Of a stretch of DNA of 43,225 nucleotides, positions 25,801-34,457 are shown piece by piece (positions within the stretch are counted from its first letter, which is position 1; each line of letters starts with the position of its first letter). This DNA comes from CAMBRF01 sp964404035. GTDB taxonomy: Bacteria > Verrucomicrobiota > Kiritimatiellia > CAIKKV01 > CAITUY01. Location of the stretch: positions 1-43,225 of the forward strand of contig CAYOIT010000020.1 of NCBI GenBank assembly GCA_964404035.1. The letters are read 5' to 3'. The notes under the pieces are model-generated. The model saw only the letters and a list, made by a program, of their open reading frames with translations. It was not told where the DNA came from and made no database searches. Position numbers and translations under genes: made by a program.

Positions 25801-28351
25801 CTTCGCCTTCGACCAGATGGAGCAGGATCCCTCGCCGGCCGCCGACGAGGCGGCCTACTGGCGTCTCCCCCGTTTCATCAAGGCCGATGCCGCACGCCTC
25901 GCGGAGAAACTGGCGCCCGTGTTGCAGCCGACGGCCACGACGGACAATCCGGAGGTCCTGCTGACCGAGCGTGTCGCGGAGCAGGGGCGGTACCTGTTCG
26001 TCGTGAATAATACGACGCCCGACATGGATCCCGGTCAGCTCTGGCGGATGAGTCTCTTTCTCACCACGCGCACCCCGGTGCGTGCGGCGCTAAAGTGGGA
26101 CGTTCCGGACTCGGCGGCCGTGTATGAGCTGTTCGCCCAGAAGCCGGTTTCACGGCAGGACGGCGCCTTTGTGGCCGATCTGCAGGTGCAGCCTTGTCGG
26201 ATCTTTGCCGCGCTGCCGGCGGCCATTGACCGCGTGGCGCTCAAGGGCCCGGCGACATGCCGCGCCGGGCAGAAAGTCGCCTGGAGCCTGCAGGTTCAGG
26301 ATCAGGCGGGACGCGCCCTCGCCGCGGCTGTGCCGGCTTGTGTACGCCTGATCTCGAAGAGTGGCGTTGTGCTGGATTCGATCGATGTAAGCGCAGGCTC
26401 AAAGGGCGCAAGTGGCGAATTCCAGGTGCCCGTCGGGCTGGCCGCCGGCGATGCAGTCCTGGAAGCGCAGGAACGTTTTTCCGGCAAGGCGGCCCGACTG
26501 GTCGTGCGAGTGGAAGCGGGCGTGCTGCCCGTACGCGAGCAGGTGGTCGCGACCGTGGCCGGGGCGGAGGCCCAAGCCGTCAACGCAGCGACCTTCCTGC
26601 CTGGGCCGGACGAGCGCTTTGGTCCGCACCTTCGCGACCTTGTTGTGAGCGATGACGGCAGGACGGCCCTCATGAATGCCTTCAACTGGGACCAGAACCT
26701 GCACGGCGTGGATGTGGAGACCGGTGCGCTCCGGTTCCAGCGGCGGCTGGGCAACTACTTCACGTTCGAGCCGAAGGCAATCGCCGGTGGCTTTGCGGTG
26801 CAGGGCTTTGACTTCAATACAGCCGAAGGGTACCACCTCTATCTTCTGGGCGCCGACGGGGCCCCGGCGCGCCGGTTCGCCCTGACGGCGTTTGCCGGGC
26901 GGCTGCCGCACCGCTTCCTGACCACGGTGCTCGGGGATCGGGTCAACAACTTCGCGACGGCTCCGGACGGCTCGTGGGTGGCGGCCGCCGGCGATCTTGG
27001 GCTGGCGGTGTGGGACCGGGGCGGCAAGCTGCTGTGGTCTCAGGAATGGTGGAAGACTGAGCGCAAAGAGGTGCGGCTGCTGGCCGCTGCCGGCTCGCTG
27101 CTGGTGTTCGACGACGGGTTGATGAAGGATCTTGACCCGGTTTCGGGCACACCCCGAGGCGAGGCCGTCAATGTTGAGTCGGCCGGCAACATCCTCTTCG
27201 TCGCCCGCGGCGGGGACACGGTGTTTATCGGCGGCGATATGGACGATGGTTGCATTCTGGCGGTGCGCGACGGGAAACTCGCGCATCGCTTCCAGATGAA
27301 GTGGAGCGAGTTCGTTCCGCTGCCGGACGGCTCGGGCGTTGTGGTCACGGATAAGGCGGATATGCGGTTGGTCTCCATCGAGACCGGGTTACGTTGGGTC
27401 TGTCGCGCCGATGAGATGCTGCGCTCGCCACGCGTCTCTCCCGATGGGAAACGGGTGGTTGCCTGCAGCGAGTTCGGGACGCTCTATGTGGTTGGCGTGA
27501 ACGGAGACAAACTGCTGGAGCGCGACGTGGGCGCGCTTGCCGTTCCAGCCTGGCTGCCCAACGGGGATCTGCTCCTGGCCTCGTGGATGGGCGAGGTGTC
27601 TCGCCTTGACGGCGCCTACCAGCCGAAGTGGCGCGTCCTGCTGCGTCCTTCGTCGGCCGACATGCGAGGGAAGTTGCTGGCGGCGGACGCGACTCCGACG
27701 GCCCGGGTCACCTGGAGCAATGCCGAGCGCGAACCGTTGCCCCTGACGCCGAATGTGCTGTCCGTCATCGGAGCCAAGGGATTGCAGATCCGCCTGTCGA
27801 TCGGCGAAGGAGGCTTCACATTCGAGTCGGATTCGCTGGTCGACGGTCAACTCACGCCGGCCTCCGAACCTCTGTTGCCGTGGGACCGGGTGGTGAACTT
27901 CGTGATCGGGACCGCGAAGCCAGCCATTGAATTCAAGTTGAAGGGCCAGACCGCCCGGGTGCAGGCCATCACGGTGGCAGAGGATCCCGGTCACCCGGAA
28001 TCCTGGCTGCGTCAATTCACCGTTGAGGCGTGGGACGAGGGCCAGCAGGCCTGGGTTCACGTTCAGGACTGTTTGAGCGACGCGGCGGTGCACACCCACC
28101 GCTTTACCGAGCCGGTTACGAGCAGTCAGTTCCGGCTGGTGCTGAGCCAACGATTCTGTGGTAACCTGCGCAGTGCGGAAATCGCTTTGCACGGGGAGGA
28201 ACTGGGCGCCGTGAAAGAACCGGGCGCACCCGGAAAAGCAGGCGGCAAGGGCGGCGGCAAAGCCAAAGGTAAAGCAGGTGGCAAAGCGGGCGCAGGGAAG
28301 ACCGCCGCCGATCCGGCGGTGTCGCCGGAGGACAGGCCTGTTTTGCCATGA
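22805..28351 (+). CDS. Giant exported multidomain protein: two propellers, TIM barrel, discoidin-like end (1848 aa)
   Basis: After a signal segment (ALVCLLVTAAAAFPARG) comes a propeller-like region (about 35-330), beta-sandwich domains (about 340-530) and a TIM-barrel-like glycosidase core (about 540-880: FQVLSYADYGNVYP...WIWAANWFTF...GFHYGWGYKP). A Rossmann-like segment (about 895-990: AVLVVGQWIEPE) and Ig-like strands follow, then a second propeller (about 1270-1610) and an F5/8-type C or discoidin-like domain (about 1665-1792). The protein ends in a low-complexity Gly/Lys/Ala tail. It shares its core domain set with the preceding gene, from which it is separated by 16 bases, so the two are distant paralogues in rearranged order. 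Its stop overlaps the following sulfatase as ATGA. Catalytic residues are not identifiable. Confidence 0.78.
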   Translation: MNGLMELPPPHPMHRVRHHALVCLLVTAAAAFPARGTELNQWVSRESVRIDPAKANIRVGRDGMVYVLTWKELQRGYVLRMAPDGSHRSGNVTGGSCMIATANARGDLGTSHWSWKGGAVEFRDREGRVLGREKLENSQIEAGDLTGDFYVRSEDSLLRVSTNARVVQRYVLDSAFLGKQPAVFRVSEKQEAFYVLTPDAALHCVRFDGKEAWRLSTRLFVEGQLGRSGQHVPFDVSEDGWLYVFDPPSGDIQVYDADSASLAPPVLKNTLNLPDDQVPKPVKPKGGGNVSDVCVAGTDLVIRRREVAAPDEFFQRYDRKTARLIQTVRADFVHLSVTYPDGFWTAGTLLPLKITVETPGERMEPRWRVWVSPFGSGEWRELVFDGKSVTVPADGTGLFRIRVSPELDPSRPLRWAPQELAVDGVVEIRAPGATGTLSLWTPASRPAYGRGEEIPVTVRLRSPDGGDRQVVVRLVTDDRRTTVAEWPVSVATGRDATVRVPATLTRLLGVGNYRLTAVSDGLSVAEQSLTIGPGLAPPAFQVLSYADYGNVYPTGLGLWDLADGTKAATEGLRKLGVTMAVDRFGIVLPPFKVDWDYVRKNMPVPWQQASNLLAADPGAAAPEKLAVAPCIPQTMAWYSAEGVQQMAILLNNDAGMPLGKGFDTRTPEEMCDSLRRVNNALLPYPAFRGWIWAANWFTFKGRGASAGRTDEEQAAYGVAMSNAMATGQWSPVLDTVCDLRLSWGTDAIKLFRKTLDEANRPDLRTSMSGPFRNVESYPPVTFAEVDEVDLQAQWEQVALPYHVPYAVDFYKRPGKPVLSHPELGNDNGTGDMFLPNAFAGIMRGADSMGFHYGWGYKPVDPRTSLGGCNSQNRAFLPLMKSLGPWLAAAQEKRDPVAIVASSRLFKTDRWFRAMGIHFARVFEAWLACMHAHYPASIVFSEDLKPDTLRKYKAVLVVGQWIEPEPTLAEALKGAAAAGVKVFYDGTSRESLMTGFTPLGFAFDQMEQDPSPAADEAAYWRLPRFIKADAARLAEKLAPVLQPTATTDNPEVLLTERVAEQGRYLFVVNNTTPDMDPGQLWRMSLFLTTRTPVRAALKWDVPDSAAVYELFAQKPVSRQDGAFVADLQVQPCRIFAALPAAIDRVALKGPATCRAGQKVAWSLQVQDQAGRALAAAVPACVRLISKSGVVLDSIDVSAGSKGASGEFQVPVGLAAGDAVLEAQERFSGKAARLVVRVEAGVLPVREQVVATVAGAEAQAVNAATFLPGPDERFGPHLRDLVVSDDGRTALMNAFNWDQNLHGVDVETGALRFQRRLGNYFTFEPKAIAGGFAVQGFDFNTAEGYHLYLLGADGAPARRFALTAFAGRLPHRFLTTVLGDRVNNFATAPDGSWVAAAGDLGLAVWDRGGKLLWSQEWWKTERKEVRLLAAAGSLLVFDDGLMKDLDPVSGTPRGEAVNVESAGNILFVARGGDTVFIGGDMDDGCILAVRDGKLAHRFQMKWSEFVPLPDGSGVVVTDKADMRLVSIETGLRWVCRADEMLRSPRVSPDGKRVVACSEFGTLYVVGVNGDKLLERDVGALAVPAWLPNGDLLLASWMGEVSRLDGAYQPKWRVLLRPSSADMRGKLLAADATPTARVTWSNAEREPLPLTPNVLSVIGAKGLQIRLSIGEGGFTFESDSLVDGQLTPASEPLLPWDRVVNFVIGTAKPAIEFKLKGQTARVQAITVAEDPGHPESWLRQFTVEAWDEGQQAWVHVQDCLSDAAVHTHRFTEPVTSSQFRLVLSQRFCGNLRSAEIALHGEELGAVKEPGAPGKAGGKGGGKAKGKAGGKAGAGKTAADPAVSPEDRPVLP

Positions 28352-29982
28352 CGACGGAAGCGCGCATGAACCGACGTCAATTCCTTGGGGGGATGACCGT
28401 CGCCGCGGCTGGCGCCATGTTTGGCCAGCGCGGGTTCGGGGCTTCCGCCCAGGGTGTTATTGCGGTCCGCGGGAAGCAAGGGAGCAGCCCCATGAAAAAA
28501 CCGAATATCGTGCTTTTCAACCCCGACGAATGGCGCGGGGACGTGGCCGGCTATCTGGGGAACCCCGCCGCAATGACTCCGAATCTGGACCGTGTGGTCC
28601 GGGAGGACGGCGTTGCGTTTGCGCAGGCGTTTTGCCAGAACGGCGTCTGCACTCCGAGCCGCTGCTCCTTCATGACCGGTTGGTACCCGCATGTCGGCGG
28701 TCACCGGACCATGAGCCATCTCTTGCATCCTGCCGACGGGGAGCCGAACCTGTTGCGCGTGCTCAAGGCCAATGACTATTTCGTCTGGTGGGGTGGCAAA
28801 AACGATCTGCTGGTGAAGCAGGATGATTACCGGTTGGACTGCGATGTGCGCAACCGGGGCGGGAAGAGCGAGTCCATGTGGATGCTGAACCGGTCCGCCG
28901 AGTGGCGAGGAGCCCCGGGCGATCCGCGCTACTATTCGTTTCTGGTCGGTCGCCTCCCGCATTCGGAGGGGAAAGACCACTACCACGATCACGATTGGGC
29001 CCAGGTGCAGGCGGCGGCGGAGTTCATTCGGAGCTACGACGGAAAGAAGCCGTTCTGCCTGTATCTGCCGCTCACCTATCCTCATCCGCCGTATGCCGTG
29101 GAAGATCCCTGGTTCAGCGCGATCGACCGGGCGAAGCTCCCGCCGCGCCCCAAGGCGCCGCCGGACTGGCGCGGCAAGCCGGTGCTGCTCGGCGAACTGG
29201 CGCGGCGCCAGAACCTTGGAGGTTTTGACGAGGCGTGGTGGACTGAATTGCGGGCGGTCTATTACGGCATGTGTGCGCGGGTGGACGCGCAGTTCGCCCT
29301 GATCGTTCAGGCGCTTCGCGACAAGGGACTGTATGACGACACGGCGTTGCTCTTCTTCCCCGACCACGGCGATTTTGCCGGCGACTTTGGATTGGTGGAA
29401 AAGACGCAGAATACTTTCGAGGAGGGGTTGGTGAGGGTGCCGTTCGTCGTGAAACCGCCGCGCGGCATTGCGTGTCGCCCGGGCGTGCGTCAGGCTCTGG
29501 TGGAACTGGTGGATGTGCCGGCGACGGTTTATGCTCTCGCGGGTGTGGATCCGGGCTATGAGCATTTCGGGCGCAGCGTCCTGCCGGTGGTGGCCGGAGG
29601 CGCCGACGAGCATCGCGACGCCGTCTTTGCCGAGGGGGGCCGGTTGTCGGGCGAAAAGCAGGCCATGGAGCAGGAATCGTACAATCGATCTCCCGACCCG
29701 AAGACGAGCCTGTACTGGCCCCGCATTTCCCTCCAGGTTTCCGACGAGAAGCCCTGGCACGGCAAGGCCGCCATGTGTCGCACGCACGACACCAAGTATG
29801 TTTACCGGCTCTACGAGGCGGAGGAGTTGTACGATCTGAAGAAGGACCCGCTTGAGGAGCGTAATGTGGCGGGCGATCCCGCCTATGCTTCGACACTCGA
29901 GTCTCTGCGGCGGCGCCTGTTGTGCTGGCATGTCGAAACGGCTGATGTCGTGCCGATGGTCGGCGACGCGCGCGATGCGTAG
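28348..29982 (+). CDS. Sulfatase (S1 family), Tat-exported
   Basis: The 544-aa protein has a twin-arginine signal (NRRQFLGGMTVAAAGAMFG) and the sulfatase core. Its formylglycine motif is CTPSR with Cys101 as the modified residue. NIVLFNPDEWRGD takes the metal-site position, FFPDHGDFAGDFGL the second metal cluster, and EELYDLKKDPLEERN the closing motif. The NPDEWR variant is seen in one sulfatase subgroup that differs from the usual ADDLG form. Cys-type sulfatases need a formylglycine-generating enzyme, not present here. A start at 28366 has a better Shine-Dalgarno (GGAAG) and begins MNRRQF; 28348 gives ATGA coupling to the upstream gene. Confidence 0.93.
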   Translation: MTTEARMNRRQFLGGMTVAAAGAMFGQRGFGASAQGVIAVRGKQGSSPMKKPNIVLFNPDEWRGDVAGYLGNPAAMTPNLDRVVREDGVAFAQAFCQNGVCTPSRCSFMTGWYPHVGGHRTMSHLLHPADGEPNLLRVLKANDYFVWWGGKNDLLVKQDDYRLDCDVRNRGGKSESMWMLNRSAEWRGAPGDPRYYSFLVGRLPHSEGKDHYHDHDWAQVQAAAEFIRSYDGKKPFCLYLPLTYPHPPYAVEDPWFSAIDRAKLPPRPKAPPDWRGKPVLLGELARRQNLGGFDEAWWTELRAVYYGMCARVDAQFALIVQALRDKGLYDDTALLFFPDHGDFAGDFGLVEKTQNTFEEGLVRVPFVVKPPRGIACRPGVRQALVELVDVPATVYALAGVDPGYEHFGRSVLPVVAGGADEHRDAVFAEGGRLSGEKQAMEQESYNRSPDPKTSLYWPRISLQVSDEKPWHGKAAMCRTHDTKYVYRLYEAEELYDLKKDPLEERNVAGDPAYASTLESLRRRLLCWHVETADVVPMVGDARDA

Positions 29983-30060
29983 GAGGGTGGAGGCCATGAT
30001 GAGCAGTCCGGCAGAAATGGCCGGTCCGACGGCTCTTGGAGTTGAGAGGAGTGTTGGGAT

Positions 30061-31605
30061 ATGAATGAAGGTAAAACTGGGTGGCGTCGTCTTCTCTCCC
30101 CAGCCGCCCTGGGGCTCTCGACCGTGTTGGCCGTTCCCTCCGGGTTTGGAGCGTCGGGTGTCGCGTCGCCGCCGGTAAGGAGCCAGCCGAATATCATCGT
30201 CATTCTCGCCGATGATCTCGGGTACGGGGATGTTGGCTGCTACGGGGCGACCCGGATCAAGACGCCGAACATGGACCGGTTGGCCTCGCAGGGACTGCGC
30301 TTCACGGACTGTCATTCGACGGCATCCGTCTGCACTCCCAGCCGCTATTCGCTTCTTACGGGGCAGTATGCCTGGCGCAAGCCCGGCTCTGGCATCGCGT
30401 CCAGCACGACTCCGCTGCTGATGGACCCCGGTTCGGCGACACTGCCGCAACTACTGAAGAAGGCCGGCTATGCCACCGCCTGTGTCGGCAAATGGCACCT
30501 TGGGTTGGGCACGGGTGAGGTGGACTGGAACGGTGAGATTGCGCCCGGTCCGTTGGAGGTCGGCTTCGATACCTGCTTCATCATTCCCGCGACGGTCGAT
30601 CGCGTGCCGTGCGTCTTTGTGGAGAACCATCGTGTCGTCGGCCTGGACCCGAAAGACCCCCTGATCGTCGGGGATGGTAAGGCTATCGCCCGAGAACCGA
30701 CCGGGCAGGACCACCCCGAACTCCTGAAACTGAAACCTTCGCGCAGCCACAACGGCACCATCGTCAACGGGATCAGTCGTCTTGGGTTCATGGCCGGGGC
30801 GAAGGCGGCCCGCTGGAAGGATGAGGATATTGCCGATACCCTCACCGGTCGGGCGGTGAGTTTCATCGAAACGAACAAGGCAAAACCGTTCTTTCTCTAT
30901 TTCGCCACACATGATCCCCATGTGCCGCGTGTTCCCCACGAACGGTTCAGGGGAAAGAGCGGGTGCGGAGTGCGGGGTGACGTGATCGAGGAATTCGACG
31001 CCTGCGTCGGCCAGATCATGGAGGCGCTGGATCGCCTGAAACTTGCGGACAACACCCTGGTGATCGTCACGAGCGACAATGGACCGGTGGTGGACGACGG
31101 GTACGCCGATGGCGCCAAGGCCGACCTTAACGGCCACACTCCCGCCGGCCCGTTCCGCGGCGGCAAGTACCATCTCACCGAGGGTGGCACACGCATGCCA
31201 TTCATTGTGCGGTGGCCCGCGAAGATCAAGCCGGGCGAGTCTGCTGCGCTGATCTCGCAGGTGGACCTGCTGGCGTCTCTGGCGAAGGTGGGCGGCTACG
31301 AGTTGCCGCGTGACGCCGCGCCCGACAGTTTCGACGTGCTGCCCGCTCTTCTCGGGCAGGTCAAGGATGGCCGCGAGCATCTGATTGAGCAGGCGCAGTT
31401 CCCCGCCTCCCTGGCCGTTCGCAAAGGACAATGGAAGCTGATCCCCCCGCCGTCCGACGCGCCCGGCGGGAAGACCGAGTTATACGACCTGACCAACGAC
31501 CCTGGTGAGCGAAATAACCTTGCCGCTCAACAACCCGAAAAGGTGAAGGAGCTTGCCGCACTGCTCAAGCAGGTGAAAGAAAAGGAGTGGAGAGATGAGC
31601 GCTAA
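30061..31605 (+). CDS. Sulfatase (S1 family), exported
   Basis: The 514-aa arylsulfatase-like protein carries a Tat-like leader (WRRLLSPAALGLSTVLAVPSG) and NIIVILADDLGYGDVGCYG for metal binding. Its formylglycine motif is CTPSR (Cys91), followed by GKWHLGLG, FFLYFATHDPHVPR, VIVTSDNGP and EGGTRMPFIVRWP. It is preceded by GAGAGGAG, 78 bases after the previous sulfatase, and overlaps the next one by 11 bases. Family members hydrolyse sulfate esters on glycans; the specific linkage cannot be read from the sequence. Confidence 0.95.
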   Translation: MNEGKTGWRRLLSPAALGLSTVLAVPSGFGASGVASPPVRSQPNIIVILADDLGYGDVGCYGATRIKTPNMDRLASQGLRFTDCHSTASVCTPSRYSLLTGQYAWRKPGSGIASSTTPLLMDPGSATLPQLLKKAGYATACVGKWHLGLGTGEVDWNGEIAPGPLEVGFDTCFIIPATVDRVPCVFVENHRVVGLDPKDPLIVGDGKAIAREPTGQDHPELLKLKPSRSHNGTIVNGISRLGFMAGAKAARWKDEDIADTLTGRAVSFIETNKAKPFFLYFATHDPHVPRVPHERFRGKSGCGVRGDVIEEFDACVGQIMEALDRLKLADNTLVIVTSDNGPVVDDGYADGAKADLNGHTPAGPFRGGKYHLTEGGTRMPFIVRWPAKIKPGESAALISQVDLLASLAKVGGYELPRDAAPDSFDVLPALLGQVKDGREHLIEQAQFPASLAVRKGQWKLIPPPSDAPGGKTELYDLTNDPGERNNLAAQQPEKVKELAALLKQVKEKEWRDER

Positions 31606-32971
31606 CTTGATCAGTCGTCGTCGGTTTCTGTCTCAATCGGCCCTGGGTGTCACTGCGGCGCTGGCCGTCCCGTTTGGGCTCGGGGCGGCGGACGTCGTTC
31701 CCCAGGCCGGTCAGCGGCCCAATATCATCTTCATTCTGGCCGACGATCTGGGATACGGGGATCTTGGTTGTTACGGCCAGAAGGACATCAAGACACCCAA
31801 TCTTGACCGCATGGCAGCGGAAGGAACCCGGTTCACACAGGGCTATTGCGGCACGAGCGTTTGTGCGCCGTCGCGGTGCGCCTTGATGACGGGACTGCAC
31901 ATGGGGCATGCCCCGATCCGCGGCAACCGGCCGGCGCCGCCCGAGGGGCAGATGCCGCTGCCTCCCGGGACTTTCACGGTGGCGCGTCTGCTGAAAGAGG
32001 CCGGCTACGATACCGCCTGCATCGGCAAGTGGGGGCTCGGGTTCTGGGGTACCAGCGGCGACCCGAACACGATGGGGTTTGACGATTTCTTTGGGTACAA
32101 CTGCCAGATCAAAGCCCACGACTACTACCCTGACTACCTGTGGCGTAATGGCCAGAAGGTTCCGCTGGACGGCAAGACCTACTCGCAGGACCTGATCGCG
32201 AAGGAAGCCCTGAAATGGGTGGGCGAGCGGAAGGGCAAACCGTTCTTCCTGTATCTGCCCTTCACCCTGCCGCATCCAACCTACACCATCCCGGATCTCG
32301 GGGAGTACAAGGACAAGGATTGGACAGAGCAGGAGAAGACCTATGCGGCCATGGTCACGCGGCTGGATCGCGATATCGGGGCGCTGTTGGATTTGCTGAA
32401 GGCCAAGGGACTGGAACGCGACACCATCGTGTTCTTTGCCAGCGACAACGGCCCGCAGGGAAACAATCGGTTCAACTCCACCGGGGGTCTCTCGGGCAGC
32501 AAACGAGGCATGGGAGAGGGCAGCATTCGTGTCCCGATGATCGCCCGCTGGCCCGGACACGTGCCGGCCGGACGGACGCGTGATGAGCCGCTGGCGTTCT
32601 GGGATTTCCTTCCGACCTGTGCGGAACTGGCGCGGACCCGCGTGCCGGCGAAAGTCCCGGTGGACGGGCTGTCGGTGGTCTCCGGTCTGCTGGGAGGCAC
32701 CATGCCTGCGCGCGAGTGCTTCTATTGGGAACTGCACGAGGGACTTGGCAAGCAGGCGGTCCGGTTTGGCAACTGGAAGGCGTTGCGGAACAAACCCGGC
32801 CACCCGCTGTCGCTTTTCGATCTGGCGGCGGATCCCCAGGAGAAGAACAACCTGGCCAAGAAGATGCCGGACCTTGTGACCAAGGCCGAAGCGTTGATGC
32901 GCAAGGCCCGCGTGGACTCTCCGGAATGGACGATGGACAAGCCTGCCAAAAAATCGGATACGGGGGAGTAG
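31595..32971 (+). CDS. Sulfatase (S1 family), Tat-exported
   Basis: The 458-aa protein begins with a clear twin-arginine signal (SRRRFLSQSALGVTAALAVPFG), followed by NIIFILADDLGYGDLGCYG. The formylglycine motif is CAPSR with Cys90; GKWGLG, FFLYLPFTLPHPTY, FFASDNGPQ and SIRVPMIARWPG complete the S1 pattern. The C-terminus is unusually Lys-rich (KKSDTGE). It starts 11 bases inside the preceding gene, so its translation is likely coupled. The signal peptide resembles that of the preceding sulfatase, suggesting duplication of the pair. Confidence 0.95.
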   Translation: MSANLISRRRFLSQSALGVTAALAVPFGLGAADVVPQAGQRPNIIFILADDLGYGDLGCYGQKDIKTPNLDRMAAEGTRFTQGYCGTSVCAPSRCALMTGLHMGHAPIRGNRPAPPEGQMPLPPGTFTVARLLKEAGYDTACIGKWGLGFWGTSGDPNTMGFDDFFGYNCQIKAHDYYPDYLWRNGQKVPLDGKTYSQDLIAKEALKWVGERKGKPFFLYLPFTLPHPTYTIPDLGEYKDKDWTEQEKTYAAMVTRLDRDIGALLDLLKAKGLERDTIVFFASDNGPQGNNRFNSTGGLSGSKRGMGEGSIRVPMIARWPGHVPAGRTRDEPLAFWDFLPTCAELARTRVPAKVPVDGLSVVSGLLGGTMPARECFYWELHEGLGKQAVRFGNWKALRNKPGHPLSLFDLAADPQEKNNLAKKMPDLVTKAEALMRKARVDSPEWTMDKPAKKSDTGE

Positions 32972-32996
32972 TGGCACACCCGCAAGGAGGTAAAAA

Positions 32997-34457
32997 GTGA
33001 CTGAAACAGGAATTCCGCCGGCAACTTCGGCGGCGGGGAAGTCCCGCACCAGCCGGGCGGGAACGGACCGAACGCCGAACATCATTCTGATCAACTGCGA
33101 CGACCTGGGCTACGGGGATCTTGGCTGCTATGGGTCGGAGCTCAACACCACGCCGGCGCTGGACCGTCTGGCGTCGCAGGGGATGCGCTTCACCGATTTC
33201 TACATGGCGTCGTCGGTCTGTTCGCCCTCCCGCGGCGCCATGCTGACGGGCTGCTATCCGGCGCGCATCGGCTTCGACTCGTTCGACGGCCCGTGGGTTC
33301 TTTTCCCCGGCCAGGGACTGGGTCTCAACCCGTCAGAAATCACCGTGGCCGCCCTTCTCAAGCGCGCCGGGTATGCCACCAAGCTGGTCGGCAAATGGCA
33401 CTGCGGAGACCAGCCCGAGTTTCTGCCCACGCGGCACGGATTTGACTCGTACTTCGGCCTGCCGTATTCGAATGACATGGGGCGTCAGCACAAACGTGAT
33501 GGCACGACCTCCAAGTACCCGCCGCTTCCGCTTCTTAAGGACGACACCGTCGTTCAGGAACAACCGGACCAGGCCGGGCTCACGGAGAGGTATGTGGGCG
33601 AGTGTCTCGAATTCATCCGCGACCATCGGTCGGGTCCGTTTTTTCTCTACTTCGCCCAGATGCATGTCCATCTGCCCATCTACACGCCTGAACGCTTCTT
33701 GCGCGAGTCCCGCAACGGCCGTTACGGCGCGGGCGTGGCCGCGGCGGATTGGGCCGTCGGGGCAATCCTTCATGAACTGGGCGTCCTGGGCCTCGAACAA
33801 GACACCCTGGTGATCTTCACGTCTGATAATGGCAGCCGGGCGAACGACGGGGGAGGCAGTAACGCGCCGCTGCGCGGTTCCAAGGGCAGCACGTGGGAGG
33901 GCGGCTTGCGCGTGCCGTGCCTCATGCGCTGGCCGGGAGTCGTGCCTGCGGGTCGCACCTGCCGCGAAGTCGTGACCGGCATGGATTTCCTGCCGACCCT
34001 CGCGGCGCTGGCTGGCGTCGAGCCGCCCGCGGACAGGATCATCGACGGCCGGAGCGTGCTGCCGCTGATGCGGGGTGAGGCCGGGGCTCGCTCCCCCCAC
34101 GAGTCGTTCTTCTACCATCACGTGAGCCGGTTGGACGGCGTTCGCGCCGGCCGATGGAAGCTTGTCGTCAAGCGCGATGCCCAGGGTCAGCCGATCATCG
34201 GCGAGTATGCGCTTTACGACCTTGAGAAGGATGTGGGCGAAACGCTGGACCTGGCTGACCGGCATCCCGACGTGGTCAGTGACCTGAAGGCGCGCCTGCA
34301 GGTCTGCCGCGAGGATCTTGGGGACAAATGGACCGGCACGCCGCCGGGCGCCGCTTGCCGCCCGCTTGGCCGGGTGACCAACCCCAGACCGCTGACCACC
34401 TACGCCCCTGACGCGCCCTATATCATGGCGGAATACGACCTGGAGGATTGTGGATGA
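32997..34457 (+). CDS. Sulfatase (S1 family) without signal peptide
   Basis: The 486-aa protein starts at GTG 32997 behind a strong GGAGG (32986-32990). The N-terminus is polar (MTETGIPPATSAAG) with no hydrophobic segment, so it is predicted to be cytoplasmic. The core is intact: NIILINCDDLGYGDLGCYG, CSPSR with Cys75 as formylglycine site, GKWHCG, FFLYFAQMHVHLP, VIFTSDNGSR and EGGLRVPCLMRWPG. It probably acts on imported sulfated sugars. The stop overlaps the next gene as ATGA. Confidence 0.94.
   Translation: MTETGIPPATSAAGKSRTSRAGTDRTPNIILINCDDLGYGDLGCYGSELNTTPALDRLASQGMRFTDFYMASSVCSPSRGAMLTGCYPARIGFDSFDGPWVLFPGQGLGLNPSEITVAALLKRAGYATKLVGKWHCGDQPEFLPTRHGFDSYFGLPYSNDMGRQHKRDGTTSKYPPLPLLKDDTVVQEQPDQAGLTERYVGECLEFIRDHRSGPFFLYFAQMHVHLPIYTPERFLRESRNGRYGAGVAAADWAVGAILHELGVLGLEQDTLVIFTSDNGSRANDGGGSNAPLRGSKGSTWEGGLRVPCLMRWPGVVPAGRTCREVVTGMDFLPTLAALAGVEPPADRIIDGRSVLPLMRGEAGARSPHESFFYHHVSRLDGVRAGRWKLVVKRDAQGQPIIGEYALYDLEKDVGETLDLADRHPDVVSDLKARLQVCREDLGDKWTGTPPGAACRPLGRVTNPRPLTTYAPDAPYIMAEYDLEDCG

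Noticed and set aside
28126..30450. 774-aa minus-strand frame opposite the first two exported sulfatases
   Set aside because: It is antisense to two well-supported sulfatase genes. Long antisense frames are expected in GC-rich coding DNA.
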